A stretch of 64,000 bases of DNA from Massilia sp. WG5 (GCF_001412595.2 NZ_CP012640.2:3658001-3722000), one strand, 5' to 3'. Counted from the stretch's first letter, positions 1-9,267 are shown. Numbers and translations are program-made. The notes: a model not told the origin generated them from the sequence alone.

Positions 1-1415
1 AGTTCAGCAAGGAAGACCTGCTGGCCCAGCTGCGCCTGGCGGGCGAGATGCACGCCACCGGCCCGTCGCGCCGCACCGCGCTCCTGCTGGGCGCTTCCGA
101 CACCCGCGCCGCCCAGGCGGTCGACTTCCCGGCGCTGGCGATGGCGCGCGGCATCGGCAGCACGCGCGCCGAGCACGAGATCTACCTGGTCGCCATCGGC
201 CGCATGGCGCGCACCAGCCTGAAACTGGCCACCGTGGCCCTGAACAAGAATGCGTCCCGGCTGTCCGCCGAGGAACGGGCGATCGGCTGGTCGAACATCG
301 CCCTGGCGGCCTCGCTGGTACTGGCGCCGGACGCCTACGACGACTGGCAGCGCAGCGCCGGCGCGCCCCTGTCCGAAACCCAGTTCGAGTGGAAGACCCG
401 GATCGCGCTGCGCCGCGGCGACTGGAAGACGGTGCGCGCCACCATCGAGGCCATGCCGGCGGACCAGCGCGCGCTGCCGGCCTGGACCTACTGGCTGGGC
501 CGTGCCGATCTGGCGCAAGGCCGGCGCGAAGCCGCGCAGGCGCTGTTCCGCCGCATCGCCGACCAGAACAATTTCTATGGCCAGCTGGCGCTCGAAGAGC
601 TGGGCCAGCAGATCACGATCCCGCCCAGCGCATCGGGACCGATCGCGCCGACCGCGCCCGAGCTGGCGCAGATGGCCGCCAATCCCGGCTTCCGGCGCGC
701 CCTGAAGTTCTTTTCCCTGCGCTTGCGCTTCGAGGGCACGCGCGAGTGGAACTGGGCGCTGCGCGACTTTTCCGACCGCCAGCTGCTGGTCGCGGCCGAG
801 TACGCGCGCCAGAACGAGATCCTGGACCGCATGGTGAACACCTCGGAGCGCACCCGCACCGAATTCGACTACACCCAGCGCTTCCCGGCCCCGCACAACG
901 ACATCCTGCACCCGACCGCGCAAGGGCTGGGCCTGGACCAGGCCTGGGTCTACGGCCTGATCCGCCAGGAATCGCGCTTCATTTCCGACGCCCAGTCCGG
1001 GGTCGGCGCCGCCGGCCTGATGCAGGTGATGCCCTCGACCGGCAAATGGGTGGCGGAAAAGATCGGCATGAGCGACTATGCCCACGGCATGCTGAGCGAT
1101 ATCCGCACCAACATCCTGCTCGGCACCAATTACCTGAACATGGTGCTGAACAATGCCGACGGCTCGCAGGTGCTGGCCACCGCTTCCTACAACGCCGGCC
1201 CGGGCCGCGCGCGCACCTGGCGCGGCCTGCTCAGCGCGCCGATGGAAGGAGCGGTGTTCGTCGAAACCATTCCATTCGAGGAAACCCGCAACTACGTGCG
1301 CAACGTGATGTCGAACGCAACGAACTACGCCGCACTGTTCGAGAAGCGTCCGCAGTCGCTCAAGGCCCGACTGGGGACGATCACGCCGCGCGGCAGCGCA
1401 ATTGGCCTGCCCTGA
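1..1415 (+). CDS. soluble lytic murein transglycosylase, 5' end outside window
   Basis: The reading frame is already open at base 3, so the gene begins upstream; about 470 residues are visible. The N-terminal part is rich in short helices, as in the superhelical (U/L) domains of Slt70-type enzymes. The C-terminal third is a typical SLT domain: the catalytic Glu lies in LIRQESRF (codon 969-971), followed by GAAGLMQVMPST and ATASYNAGPGR. Enzymes of this family cleave the MurNAc-GlcNAc bond of peptidoglycan in the periplasm, leaving 1,6-anhydro ends. The signal peptide would lie outside the window. The stop at 1413-1415 overlaps the ribosome binding site of the next gene, so the two are probably co-transcribed. 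Confidence 0.93.
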   Translation, partial: FSKEDLLAQLRLAGEMHATGPSRRTALLLGASDTRAAQAVDFPALAMARGIGSTRAEHEIYLVAIGRMARTSLKLATVALNKNASRLSAEERAIGWSNIALAASLVLAPDAYDDWQRSAGAPLSETQFEWKTRIALRRGDWKTVRATIEAMPADQRALPAWTYWLGRADLAQGRREAAQALFRRIADQNNFYGQLALEELGQQITIPPSASGPIAPTAPELAQMAANPGFRRALKFFSLRLRFEGTREWNWALRDFSDRQLLVAAEYARQNEILDRMVNTSERTRTEFDYTQRFPAPHNDILHPTAQGLGLDQAWVYGLIRQESRFISDAQSGVGAAGLMQVMPSTGKWVAEKIGMSDYAHGMLSDIRTNILLGTNYLNMVLNNADGSQVLATASYNAGPGRARTWRGLLSAPMEGAVFVETIPFEETRNYVRNVMSNATNYAALFEKRPQSLKARLGTITPRGSAIGLP

Positions 1416-1425
1416 GGAGTCCAGC

Positions 1426-2409
1426 ATGCGCCAGCTGTCGGTAGTGTTGTTCGGAGGAACAGGATTCATCGGCAGCCACCTGGCCGCCAGGCTGGCCGAG
1501 CGCGGCGTCACGATCGTGGCGCCGACCCGGCACGAAGCGCATGCCATGCACCTGATGCCGCTGGGCGTCGACATCGTCGAGGCCGACATCAACGACGATG
1601 CCGTCCTGCGCCGCCTGGTGGCCGGCAAGGATGCCGTCATCAACCTGGTCGGCATCCTGCATTCGCGCCGCGGCATGCCCTACGGGCCGCAATTCCGCCA
1701 TGTCCACGTCGAGCTGCCGCGCCGCCTCGTGGCCGCCTGCGCGGCCGGAGGCGTGCCGCGCTACCTGCACATGAGCGCGCTGGGCGCCTCGCGCGACGGG
1801 CCTTCGATGTACCAGCGCTCCAAGGCCGACGGCGAACTGGCGGCCGCCAGCGAAACGGCGGTCGCGCCGACGATCTTCCGGCCCTCGGTGGTGTTCGGTC
1901 CCGGCGACAATTTCCTGAACATGTTCGCGCGCCTGCAGCGGCGCCTGCCGGTGGTGCCGCTGGCCGGCGCCGGGGCGCGCTTCCAGCCGGTGTACGTGGG
2001 CGACGTTGCCGACGCCTTCGTGCACGCCCTGTTCAAGCTGGAAAGCCGCAACCGGACCTACGAGCTGGGCGGGCCCGGCATCTATACGCTGGCCGAACTG
2101 GTGCGGCTGGCGGGACGGTATGCCGGCCATCAGCGCCCGATATTGCCGCTGCCCGACGCGCTGGCGCGGCTGCAGGCGATGCTGTTCGAACTCTTGCCGA
2201 CGCCGCTGATCACGCGCGACAACCTGGACTCCATGAAAGTCGATAATGTTGTCAAGCCGTCCGATCAGGCCTTGACAGCGGAGGCGCTCGATATCAAGCT
2301 CACGGCGCTCGAGTCGGTCGCGCCCCAGTACCTGGCGCCGAGCGGACAACTCGACGAGCTGCGCTCCCGGGCGCGGCATGCTCATGCGGAACACCCCCAT
2401 CCGAAATAG
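1426..2409 (+). CDS. complex I NDUFA9-like NAD(P)-binding epimerase (atypical SDR)
   Basis: A 327-residue atypical short-chain dehydrogenase. The N-terminal nucleotide-binding motif is GGTGFIGSHLA. The Tyr-x-x-x-Lys pair is present as YQRSKADGE, and RPSVVFGPGDNFLN and YVGDVADAF follow as in the NDUFA9 / NAD-dependent epimerase family. Bacterial members are usually annotated as complex I NDUFA9-like, but their substrate is not known; a role in quinone or respiratory-complex maintenance would be inference. I chose ATG 1426 because GAGGAG (1414-1419) lies 6 nt upstream; a TTG at 1402 in the same frame would overlap the previous gene. Next gene follows after 9 nt. Confidence 0.88.
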   Translation: MRQLSVVLFGGTGFIGSHLAARLAERGVTIVAPTRHEAHAMHLMPLGVDIVEADINDDAVLRRLVAGKDAVINLVGILHSRRGMPYGPQFRHVHVELPRRLVAACAAGGVPRYLHMSALGASRDGPSMYQRSKADGELAAASETAVAPTIFRPSVVFGPGDNFLNMFARLQRRLPVVPLAGAGARFQPVYVGDVADAFVHALFKLESRNRTYELGGPGIYTLAELVRLAGRYAGHQRPILPLPDALARLQAMLFELLPTPLITRDNLDSMKVDNVVKPSDQALTAEALDIKLTALESVAPQYLAPSGQLDELRSRARHAHAEHPHPK

Positions 2410-2418
2410 AAAGAAACC

Positions 2419-3135
2419 ATGCAGACAATCGAACTCGATCCGACGCTTTCGCAGACCCTCGACCAGGCGCGCCAGGCGGGCCTGACCCTCGTCATCGGCA
2501 ACAAGAATTATTCGTCGTGGTCGATGCGCCCGTGGGTGGCAGCGGTGGCGGCCGGGATCCCGTTCACCGAAGTGCGCGTCCTGCTCGACCAGCCGGACAC
2601 CGCCACCAACATCGCGCGCTTTTCGCACGCCGGCCGGGTGCCGGTGCTGCTGGCCGGCGAAATGACGATCTGGGACAGCCTGGCCATCTGCGAATACCTG
2701 GCCGAGCAGTTCCCCGAAAAACACCTGTGGCCGCAGGATGTGGCGGCGCGCGCGATGGCGCGTTCGGTGGTCGCCGAGATGCATTCCGGCTTCCCCGACC
2801 TGCGCAGCGCGATGTCGATGAACATCAAGGCGCGCCTGCCGGGCCGCGGCCGCACGCCGGGCGCCCAGGCCGACATCGGCCGCGTCTGCGAGATCTGGGA
2901 AGAGTGCCTGTCGCGCTTCGGCCACCACCGCTTCCTGTTCGGCGACTTTTCCATCGCCGACGCCTTCTATGCGCCGGTGGTAATGCGTTTTAAAACCTAT
3001 GGCGTGGCGCTGGCGCCGGCCCTGCAGGCGTATTGCGACCGCATGCTGGCGCACCCGGCCGTGGCGCGCTGGGTCGAGGAAGCGATGGCGGAAACGGAAA
3101 TCGCCGCCGCCCACGAAGACGAGCTGCCGGAGTGA
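2419..3135 (+). CDS. glutathione S-transferase family protein
   Basis: 238 residues. A thioredoxin-fold N-terminal domain follows a short leader: VIGNKNYSSWSMRPW carries the Ser cluster expected near the glutathione site, then RVPVL (cis-proline) and DSLAICEYLAE, the hallmark Ser/Glu motif that binds the glutathione gamma-glutamyl group. The helical C-terminal domain ends with FLFGDFSIADAFYAPVV, the N-capping box region of GSTs. The protein is probably a cytosolic conjugating or peroxidase enzyme; its substrate cannot be read from sequence. It sits between the NDUFA9-like gene and cca, all on the same strand with gaps under 20 nt, so the cluster is likely one transcript. Confidence 0.9.
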   Translation: MQTIELDPTLSQTLDQARQAGLTLVIGNKNYSSWSMRPWVAAVAAGIPFTEVRVLLDQPDTATNIARFSHAGRVPVLLAGEMTIWDSLAICEYLAEQFPEKHLWPQDVAARAMARSVVAEMHSGFPDLRSAMSMNIKARLPGRGRTPGAQADIGRVCEIWEECLSRFGHHRFLFGDFSIADAFYAPVVMRFKTYGVALAPALQAYCDRMLAHPAVARWVEEAMAETEIAAAHEDELPE

Positions 3136-3149
3136 CGGAGCCGATGCCG

Positions 3150-4256
3150 ATGCGGGCCTATGTCGTCGGCGGCGCCGTGCGCGATGAGCTGCTGGGGCTG
3201 CCGGTGCAGGACCACGACTGGGTCGTCGTCGGCGCCACCCCGGAACAGATGGTGGCGCAGGGCTTCCGCCCGGTCGGCAAGGATTTTCCGGTCTTCCTGC
3301 ATCCCGAGACGCACGAAGAATATGCGCTGGCGCGTACCGAGCGCAAGACCGCGCCGGGCTACCACGGCTTCGTGTTCCACACCTCGCCCGAGGTCAGGCT
3401 CGAAGACGACCTGGTCCGGCGCGACCTGACCATCAATGCGATGGCGCGCGCCGAAGACGGCACCATCGTCGATCCCTACGGCGGCCGGCAGGACCTGGAA
3501 AACCGCATCTTCCGCCACGTGTCCGACGCCTTCGTCGAAGACCCGGTGCGGATCCTGCGCCTGGCCCGCTTTGCCGCGCGCTTCCCGGCCTTCCGCGTGG
3601 CCGATTCCACGAATGCCCTGATGCGCAGCATGGTGGAGCAGGGCGAGGTCGACGCCCTGGTGCCGGAACGTGTCTGGCAGGAACTCTCGCGCGGGCTGAT
3701 GGAGCGGACGCCCTCGCGCATGTTCGCGGTGTTGCGCGACTGCGGCGCCCTGGCCCGCATCCTGCCGGAGCTCGATGCCAGCGAGGGCCTGATGCTGACG
3801 ATCGATGAGGCGGCCGGACGCGGGGTCGAGCTGCCGGTGCGCTTTGCCGTCCTGGCGCATGCGCTGCGCCAGGCGCCGCAGCGGATTACCGAAGTTTGCA
3901 AACGCCTACGCGTACCGCTGGAGTGCCGCGACCTGGCCGTCATGAGCGCGCGCGAGCACGATCCGGTCGAGCGCGCGCTGGCGCTTGGCCCGGATGAGAT
4001 CGTTACCCTGTTCGAGCGCAGCGACGCCTTCCGCAAGCCGGAGCGTTTTTCCCAGATGCTGCTGGTGGCCGCGTGCGTGGCGCGCGCGCCGGACTATCCG
4101 CAGGCGGCCTGGCTGCTGCGCGGGCTGGCGGCGGCCCGTGGGGTGAATGCGGGGGAGATCGCCGGCAGGTGTGCGGAGAACAAGGCCGGTATTCCGGGCG
4201 CCGTGCACGCGGCGCGGGTAGCGGCGGTGGCGGCGGCCCTGAACGCCAGCGGGTAA
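3150..4256 (+). CDS. cca: CCA tRNA nucleotidyltransferase, HD domain eroded
   Basis: 368 residues. Class II nucleotidyltransferase that adds or repairs the 3' CCA of tRNAs. Visible motifs are VVGGAVRDELLGLP at residue 5, the metal-binding Asp pair in VQDHDW, and RRDLTINAMA, then EDPVRILRLARFAARF. ATG 3150 is chosen because GGAG (3137-3140) lies 9 nt upstream and the N-terminus then aligns with known Cca proteins; ATG 3144 and a GTG at 3132 overlapping the GST stop are alternatives. Where E. coli Cca has the HD-phosphohydrolase motif (HDLGKG and a His-rich loop), this protein reads LAHALRQAPQ and the loop is missing, so the phosphatase/phosphodiesterase activity is probably lost while nucleotidyltransfer remains. 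Confidence 0.93.
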   Translation: MRAYVVGGAVRDELLGLPVQDHDWVVVGATPEQMVAQGFRPVGKDFPVFLHPETHEEYALARTERKTAPGYHGFVFHTSPEVRLEDDLVRRDLTINAMARAEDGTIVDPYGGRQDLENRIFRHVSDAFVEDPVRILRLARFAARFPAFRVADSTNALMRSMVEQGEVDALVPERVWQELSRGLMERTPSRMFAVLRDCGALARILPELDASEGLMLTIDEAAGRGVELPVRFAVLAHALRQAPQRITEVCKRLRVPLECRDLAVMSAREHDPVERALALGPDEIVTLFERSDAFRKPERFSQMLLVAACVARAPDYPQAAWLLRGLAAARGVNAGEIAGRCAENKAGIPGAVHAARVAAVAAALNASG

Positions 4257-4321
4257 AGCGCTTTTCCGCGAAGCTTGTGTGCACCTTACAAACCAGCCCG
4301 GCAGTTCCGCATCCGATCCGC

Positions 4322-4327
4322 TAGAAT
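4322..4327 (+). promoter_or_regulatory. candidate -10 element for the GNAT gene
   Basis: TAGAAT, five of six matches to the sigma-70 -10 consensus, lies 35 nt upstream of the chosen ATG in an otherwise GC-rich gap. No good -35 hexamer is seen at 16-18 bp, so this is a tentative call. Confidence 0.35.
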
Positions 4328-4362
4328 ACGGGATTGGTGCAGTGCACAAAAGAATATCCCCC

Positions 4363-5025
4363 ATGCAGGACAATCCCCTCCGCCGCTGGCTGAACAACCT
4401 GATCGGCAAACACGGCCGCCAGCCGGTGCTGGTCAAGGCCTTGAGCGAACGCGATCGCAAGCGCGTGCTGCGGCATTTCATGGCGCTCGACAGCAATGAC
4501 CGCCTGCTGCGCTTCGGCAGCGTGTTGCCGGACGAGCAAGTGAGCAACTACGTCGGCAAGCTCGACTTTGCGAACGACATCGTGTTCGGCGTCTACAACC
4601 GCCTGTTCCAGCTGGTCGGCGTCGGCCATCTGGCGTTCACCTCGCGCGAGGCGCGTCCGGACAGCATCCACTACACGGACAAGGAAAAAGTGGCCGAGTT
4701 CGGGGTCTCGGTGTCGAAGTCGGCGCGCGGGCAGGGCGTCGGCACCCGGCTGTTCGAGCGCGCTGCCATGCACTGCCGCAATTCGGACGTCGACACGCTG
4801 TACATGCAGTGCCTGTCCTCGAACCGCACCATGATGCACATCGCCAGGAAGGCCGGCATGGAGATCCAGCGCGAGTACGGCGAGGCCGACGCCCACCTGC
4901 ACCTGCCGCCGCCCAGCCCCTCGAGTGTGCTGGCCGAAGCGCTGGAAGAGCAGATCGCGAAGATCGACTACACCTTCAAGCGCAACACCCGGCTTGCCCT
5001 GAAGTGGCTGATGCCCAAAAAATAG
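4363..5025 (+). CDS. GNAT family N-acetyltransferase
   Basis: 220 residues from ATG 4363; the frame is open further upstream to a GTG at 4279, but that would run through the candidate -10 element. The acetyl-CoA binding motif A is visible as VSKSARGQGVGTRLFERA (Q/R-x-x-G-x-G type), followed by a beta strand DTLYMQCLSSN and HIARKAGMEI. The N-terminal third (DSNDRLLRFG) resembles GNATs fused to or associated with acyl-CoA synthetase-like PatZ proteins, where the substrate is often a protein lysine, but here the domain is alone. Substrate unknown. The gene ends 4 bp from the convergent Lrp-type regulator with no terminator between. Confidence 0.85.
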   Translation: MQDNPLRRWLNNLIGKHGRQPVLVKALSERDRKRVLRHFMALDSNDRLLRFGSVLPDEQVSNYVGKLDFANDIVFGVYNRLFQLVGVGHLAFTSREARPDSIHYTDKEKVAEFGVSVSKSARGQGVGTRLFERAAMHCRNSDVDTLYMQCLSSNRTMMHIARKAGMEIQREYGEADAHLHLPPPSPSSVLAEALEEQIAKIDYTFKRNTRLALKWLMPKK

Positions 5026-5029
5026 GCGA

Positions 5030-5530
5030 TCAGACGATCGGCAGCGCCGTCGTCTCCTTGATTTTCTGCAACGCGAAGCTGGATTTGACGTCCAGCACCG
5101 CCGGATGCCGCAGCAACGTCCCCATCATGAAGCGCGAGAAGTGGTCCATGTCTTCCACGTGCACGCGCAGCAGGAAATCCATTTCTCCCGTCATCGCATA
5201 GCAATCCACCACTTCCGGCCAGGCCGACACGGCCTGGGCGAACTCGAAACGCGGCGAGGTCGCCGGCACGCGCGCGTTCGGCGCGCCTTCGGCGTGCTTT
5301 TCCAGGCGCACGTTGACATAGGCCAGCAGGCCAAGCCCCAGCTTGTCCGCATCGAGCAGCGCCACGTATTGGCGGATCACCCCGGCTTCTTCCAGGCGCT
5401 TGATCCGGCGCAGGCAGGGCGATGGCGACAGGTTGACACGCTCGGCCACGTCCTGGTTGGACAGGCGGCCGTCGGCCTGCAGGATGGCCAGGATCTTCCT
5501 ATCGGTTTTATCCAGCTCGATCTTTGACAT
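5030..5530 (-). CDS. Lrp/AsnC family transcriptional regulator
   Basis: 166 residues on the minus strand. The N-terminal winged helix-turn-helix reads LDKTDRKILAILQADGRLS...LSPSPCLRRIKRLEEAGVI, the classic AsnC/Lrp pattern. The C-terminal RAM domain includes VVDCYAMTGEMDFLLRV, the loop that binds amino-acid effectors in this family. About 12 extra residues (around residues 80-95, EGAPNARVPATS) are inserted at the hinge before the RAM helix. The gene is divergent from the indolepyruvate oxidoreductase, 164 bp away, with a palindromic site between them. By family precedent it is probably an amino-acid-responsive local regulator of that gene and itself. Confidence 0.92.
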   Translation of the reverse strand: MSKIELDKTDRKILAILQADGRLSNQDVAERVNLSPSPCLRRIKRLEEAGVIRQYVALLDADKLGLGLLAYVNVRLEKHAEGAPNARVPATSPRFEFAQAVSAWPEVVDCYAMTGEMDFLLRVHVEDMDHFSRFMMGTLLRHPAVLDVKSSFALQKIKETTALPIV

Positions 5531-5555
5531 GAATTTTTCTCGTCTTCAGGGGTTC

Positions 5556-5570
5556 CGCAATTTTATTGCG
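5556..5570. promoter_or_regulatory. inverted repeat, candidate Lrp/AsnC operator
   Basis: CGCAAT-TTT-ATTGCG is a perfect 6-3-6 inverted repeat, 25 bp upstream of the regulator's start codon and 125 bp upstream of the divergent oxidoreductase. Size and AT-rich core fit Lrp/AsnC binding sites. A TATACT (5624-5629) suitable as -10 for the oxidoreductase lies further along. Confidence 0.5.
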
Positions 5571-5694
5571 CAAATCGCGCGGCGGGGGGAATCGATTGAA
5601 ATTTAATGGCCGGGGGGCGGGAATATACTGGCGCACAGAATAACGCGGCCTGGACCACAGAAGACCGCGCGCACAAAAACAACCCGGAGACACA

Positions 5695-8600
5695 ATGAAC
5701 GCACCCCTGGACCGCACCCAGCTGGAGCCGCAGCCGCCTGCCCACGACATCACGCTGGACGACAAATGGACACTGGAGCGTGGCCGCGCCTTCATGACCG
5801 GCACCCAGGCCCTGATCCGCCTGCCGATGCTGCAGCGCGAACGCGACCTCAAGGCCGGCCTGAACACCGCCGGCTACATCACCGGCTACCGCGGTTCGCC
5901 CGTCACCGCGGTCGACCAGACCGCCATGAAGGCGAAAAAGCACCTGGAAGCCCACCATGTCCACTTCCACCCGGGCATGAACGAAGACCTGGCGGCGACC
6001 GCCGTCTGGGGCACCCAGCAAACCAACCTGTTCAAGGACGCGAAATACGACGGCGTGTTCGCGATGTGGTACGGCAAGGGCCCGGGCGTGGACCGCTGCG
6101 GCGACGTCTTTAAACACGGCAACAACGCCGGTTCCGCCAAGCACGGCGGCGTGCTGGTGCTGGCCGGCGACGACCACGCGGCGAAATCCTCGTCCACCGC
6201 CCACCAGTCCGACCACATCCTGCACCACGTCGGCATGCCGGTGCTGTTCCCGGCCTCGGTCCAGGAATACATCGACTACGGCCTGCACGCCTGGGCGATG
6301 AGCCGCTACAGCGGCCTGTGGGTGTCGATGAAGTGCGTGACCGACACCATCGAGTCCGGCGCCGTGGTCGACCTCGACCCGGACCGCGTCCAGCCCGTGA
6401 TCCCGACCGCCTTCGAGATGCCGCCGGGCGGCCTGAACATCCGCTGGCCGGACGCCGTGCTGGACCAGGAAGTGCGGATGAACAATTACAAGTGGTACGC
6501 GGCGCTGGCCTATGCGCGCGCCAACAAGTTAAACAATATTATCTGGGACAGCCCGACCCCGAAGATCGGCATCATCACGGCAGGCAAAAGCTACCTGGAC
6601 ACCCGCCAGGCCCTGGCGGACCTCGGCATCGACGAGCAGGCGGCCAGCGACATCGGTTTGCGCCTGTACAAGGTCGGCATGACCTGGCCGCTCGATTCCG
6701 TCGGCGTGCACGAATTCGCGCAAGGCCTGGACGAGATCATCGTGGTCGAGGAAAAGCGCCAGGTGCTGGAATATGCGCTGAAGGAAGAGCTGTACAACCT
6801 GCCGGACGGCGAGCGTCCGCGCGTGGTCGGCAAGTTCGACGACAGCGGCGAATGGAGCATCAAGAACCGCTCCGGCCAGGGCGACTGGCTGCTGCCGGGC
6901 ACCTACGAGCTGAACCCGGCCCAGATCGCGCGCGCCATCGCCTCGCGCATCGGGCACTACTGCGCCGGCCACCCGGTGGCCGAGCGCGTCAAGCAGCGCA
7001 TCGCCTACCTGGAGGCGAAAGAGGCCGTGCTGAAGGCGATCCCGGTCAAGGCGAATCCGGAAACCGACCGCATCCCCTTCTTCTGCTCGGGCTGCCCGCA
7101 CAACAGCTCGACCAAGGTGCCGGACGGCTCGCGCGCGCTGGCCGGCATCGGCTGCCACTACATGGTGCTGTGGATGGACCGCGAAACGTCCACCTTCACG
7201 CAGATGGGCGCGGAAGGCACGACCTGGATCGGCCAGGCCCCGTTCACCGATGAAAAACACGTGTTCGCCAACCTCGGCGACGGCACTTATTTCCACTCGG
7301 GCGTGCTGGCGATCCGCGCTTCGGTCGCGGCCAAGGTCAACATCACATACAAGCTGCTGTACAACGACGCCGTCGCGATGACCGGCGGCCAGACCCATGA
7401 CGGTCCACTGGATCCGGGCAAGATCAGCCGCCAGCTGGCGGCCGAAGGCGTCACGCCGATCGTCGTCGTCACCGACGAGCCGGAAAAATACCCGGCGGAT
7501 TATCCGTGGGCCGAGGGCGTCACCGTGCGCCACCGTGCGGAACTGATGGACGTGCAGCGCGAACTGCGCGAGGTGCAAGGCGTATCGGCGATGATCTACG
7601 ACCAGACCTGCGCGTCGGAGAAGCGCCGCCGCCGCAAGAAGGGCGAATATCCCGACCCGGCCAAGCGCGCCGTGATCAACGAAGCCGTCTGCGAAGGCTG
7701 CGGCGACTGCTCGAAGCAGTCGAACTGCCTGTCGGTCGAGCCGCTGGAAACCGAACTGGGCCGCAAGCGCCAGATCAACCAGTCCTCGTGCAACAAGGAT
7801 TTTTCCTGCGTCACCGGTTTCTGCCCGAGCTTCGTGACCGTCGAAGGCGGCGGACTGAAGAAGCCGAAGAAGGCCTCGAGCGCTGAAGCGGCGCCGCGCA
7901 GTACAGCCGATCCACTGCCGGCCCCGGCGATTCCGGCCACCCTCGAACCCTTCGGCATCCTGGTCACCGGCATCGGCGGCACCGGCGTGGTCACGGTCGG
8001 CCAGATCCTGGCCGTGGCCGCCCACGTCGAAGGCAAGGGCGCGCTGGTGCTGGACATGAGCGGCCTGGCCCAGAAGGGCGGTCCGGTGATGTCGCACGTG
8101 CGCCTGGCGGATAAGCAGTCCGACCTGCACGCGACCCGCGTCGGCACCGGCAGCGCGGACCTCGTGATCGGCTGCGACCAGATCGTCACCGCCAGCCGTG
8201 ACGCCCTGTCGCGCATGGGAGAGGGCCGCACCCGCGCGTTCGTGAACAACAGCGGCGCCACCACGGCCGCCTTCATCAAGAACCCGGACTGGCAGTTCCC
8301 GGCCGAAGGTTCGAAGGGCGCGATCGTGCAGGCTTGCGGCGCGAACAATGTCGATTTCGTCGACGCCGGCCAGATCGCCACCGCGCTGATGGGCGACGCC
8401 ATCGCCACCAATATGTTCATGCTCGGCTACGCCTTCCAGAAGGGCCAGGTGCCGCTGCAGGAAGCCTCGATCATGAAGGCGATCGAGCTGAACGGAGTGT
8501 CAATCCCGTTCAACAAGGCCGCCTTCAACTGGGGCCGCAGCGCCGCGCACGACCTCGCGTCGGTCACGAAACTGACGACCCCGGCCAAGGTGATCGAGTT

Positions 8601-9264
8601 CAAGCGCAGCCAGTCGCTCGACGACCTGGTCAAGCGCCGCGTCGAACTGCTGACCGCTTATCAGAACGCCGCGTATGCCGCCCAGTACAAGAGCTTCGTG
8701 GACCAGGTCCGCGCCGCGGAAGAAAAACTCGGCAAGGGCACCCGCCTGGCGGAAGCCGTGGCGCGCTACCTGCACAAGCTGATGGCCTACAAGGACGAGT
8801 ACGAAGTCGCGCGCCTGTACACCGACCCGGCCTTCATGCAGAAGATCGAAGGCATGTTCGAAGGCGATGTCACGCTCAAGTTCCACCTGGCGCCGCCGCT
8901 GCTGGCGAAGAAGGACCGGGACGGCCACCTGATCAAGCAGGAATTCGGCCCGTGGATGATGAAGGCCTTCGGCATGCTGGCGAAACTGAAGGGCCTGCGC
9001 GGCACCGCCTTCGACGTCTTCGGCTACACCGACGAGCGCAAGATGGAGCGCGCCTTGATCGGCGAATACCGCCGTACGGTCGAGGCCCTGCTGCCGAAGC
9101 TGGACAGCGGGAACCTGGCCCAGGCCGTGGCGATCGCCAGCATCCCGGAAGACATCCGCGGCTTCGGCCACGTCAAGGAACGCAACCTGGCGGCGGCCAA
9201 GCGCAAGGAGGCGGAGCTGGTGGCGGCGTTTCATGCGGGCAGTGTGGGCGCACGCGCCGCATAA
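5695..9264 (+). CDS. indolepyruvate ferredoxin oxidoreductase, fused alpha-beta form
   Basis: 1189 residues, the usual size of the fused proteobacterial enzyme (IorA and IorB in one chain). It oxidatively decarboxylates aryl or branched 2-oxo acids such as indolepyruvate and phenylpyruvate to acyl-CoA with ferredoxin reduction. In order: N-terminal pyrimidine domain with GYRGSPVTAVD; thiamine-diphosphate domain with the Cys-rich FFCSGCPHNSSTK and ANLGDGTYFHSG (about residues 460-540); a ferredoxin-like segment with CEGCGDCSKQSNC and CNKDFSCVTGFC (about 665-715); a gamma-type domain starting GILVTGIGGTGVVT (about 755). The C-terminus ends in a helical region. RBS GGAG sits at 5683-5686. The divergent Lrp regulator suggests control by amino acids, consistent with a role in aromatic amino acid breakdown. 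Confidence 0.95.
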   Translation: MNAPLDRTQLEPQPPAHDITLDDKWTLERGRAFMTGTQALIRLPMLQRERDLKAGLNTAGYITGYRGSPVTAVDQTAMKAKKHLEAHHVHFHPGMNEDLAATAVWGTQQTNLFKDAKYDGVFAMWYGKGPGVDRCGDVFKHGNNAGSAKHGGVLVLAGDDHAAKSSSTAHQSDHILHHVGMPVLFPASVQEYIDYGLHAWAMSRYSGLWVSMKCVTDTIESGAVVDLDPDRVQPVIPTAFEMPPGGLNIRWPDAVLDQEVRMNNYKWYAALAYARANKLNNIIWDSPTPKIGIITAGKSYLDTRQALADLGIDEQAASDIGLRLYKVGMTWPLDSVGVHEFAQGLDEIIVVEEKRQVLEYALKEELYNLPDGERPRVVGKFDDSGEWSIKNRSGQGDWLLPGTYELNPAQIARAIASRIGHYCAGHPVAERVKQRIAYLEAKEAVLKAIPVKANPETDRIPFFCSGCPHNSSTKVPDGSRALAGIGCHYMVLWMDRETSTFTQMGAEGTTWIGQAPFTDEKHVFANLGDGTYFHSGVLAIRASVAAKVNITYKLLYNDAVAMTGGQTHDGPLDPGKISRQLAAEGVTPIVVVTDEPEKYPADYPWAEGVTVRHRAELMDVQRELREVQGVSAMIYDQTCASEKRRRRKKGEYPDPAKRAVINEAVCEGCGDCSKQSNCLSVEPLETELGRKRQINQSSCNKDFSCVTGFCPSFVTVEGGGLKKPKKASSAEAAPRSTADPLPAPAIPATLEPFGILVTGIGGTGVVTVGQILAVAAHVEGKGALVLDMSGLAQKGGPVMSHVRLADKQSDLHATRVGTGSADLVIGCDQIVTASRDALSRMGEGRTRAFVNNSGATTAAFIKNPDWQFPAEGSKGAIVQACGANNVDFVDAGQIATALMGDAIATNMFMLGYAFQKGQVPLQEASIMKAIELNGVSIPFNKAAFNWGRSAAHDLASVTKLTTPAKVIEFKRSQSLDDLVKRRVELLTAYQNAAYAAQYKSFVDQVRAAEEKLGKGTRLAEAVARYLHKLMAYKDEYEVARLYTDPAFMQKIEGMFEGDVTLKFHLAPPLLAKKDRDGHLIKQEFGPWMMKAFGMLAKLKGLRGTAFDVFGYTDERKMERALIGEYRRTVEALLPKLDSGNLAQAVAIASIPEDIRGFGHVKERNLAAAKRKEAELVAAFHAGSVGARAA

Positions 9265-9267
9265 GCC

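Noticed and set aside
5695..9264. Indolepyruvate oxidoreductase as an artificial gene fusion
   Set aside because: About 1190 residues is the normal length of the fused proteobacterial enzyme, with all domains in order.
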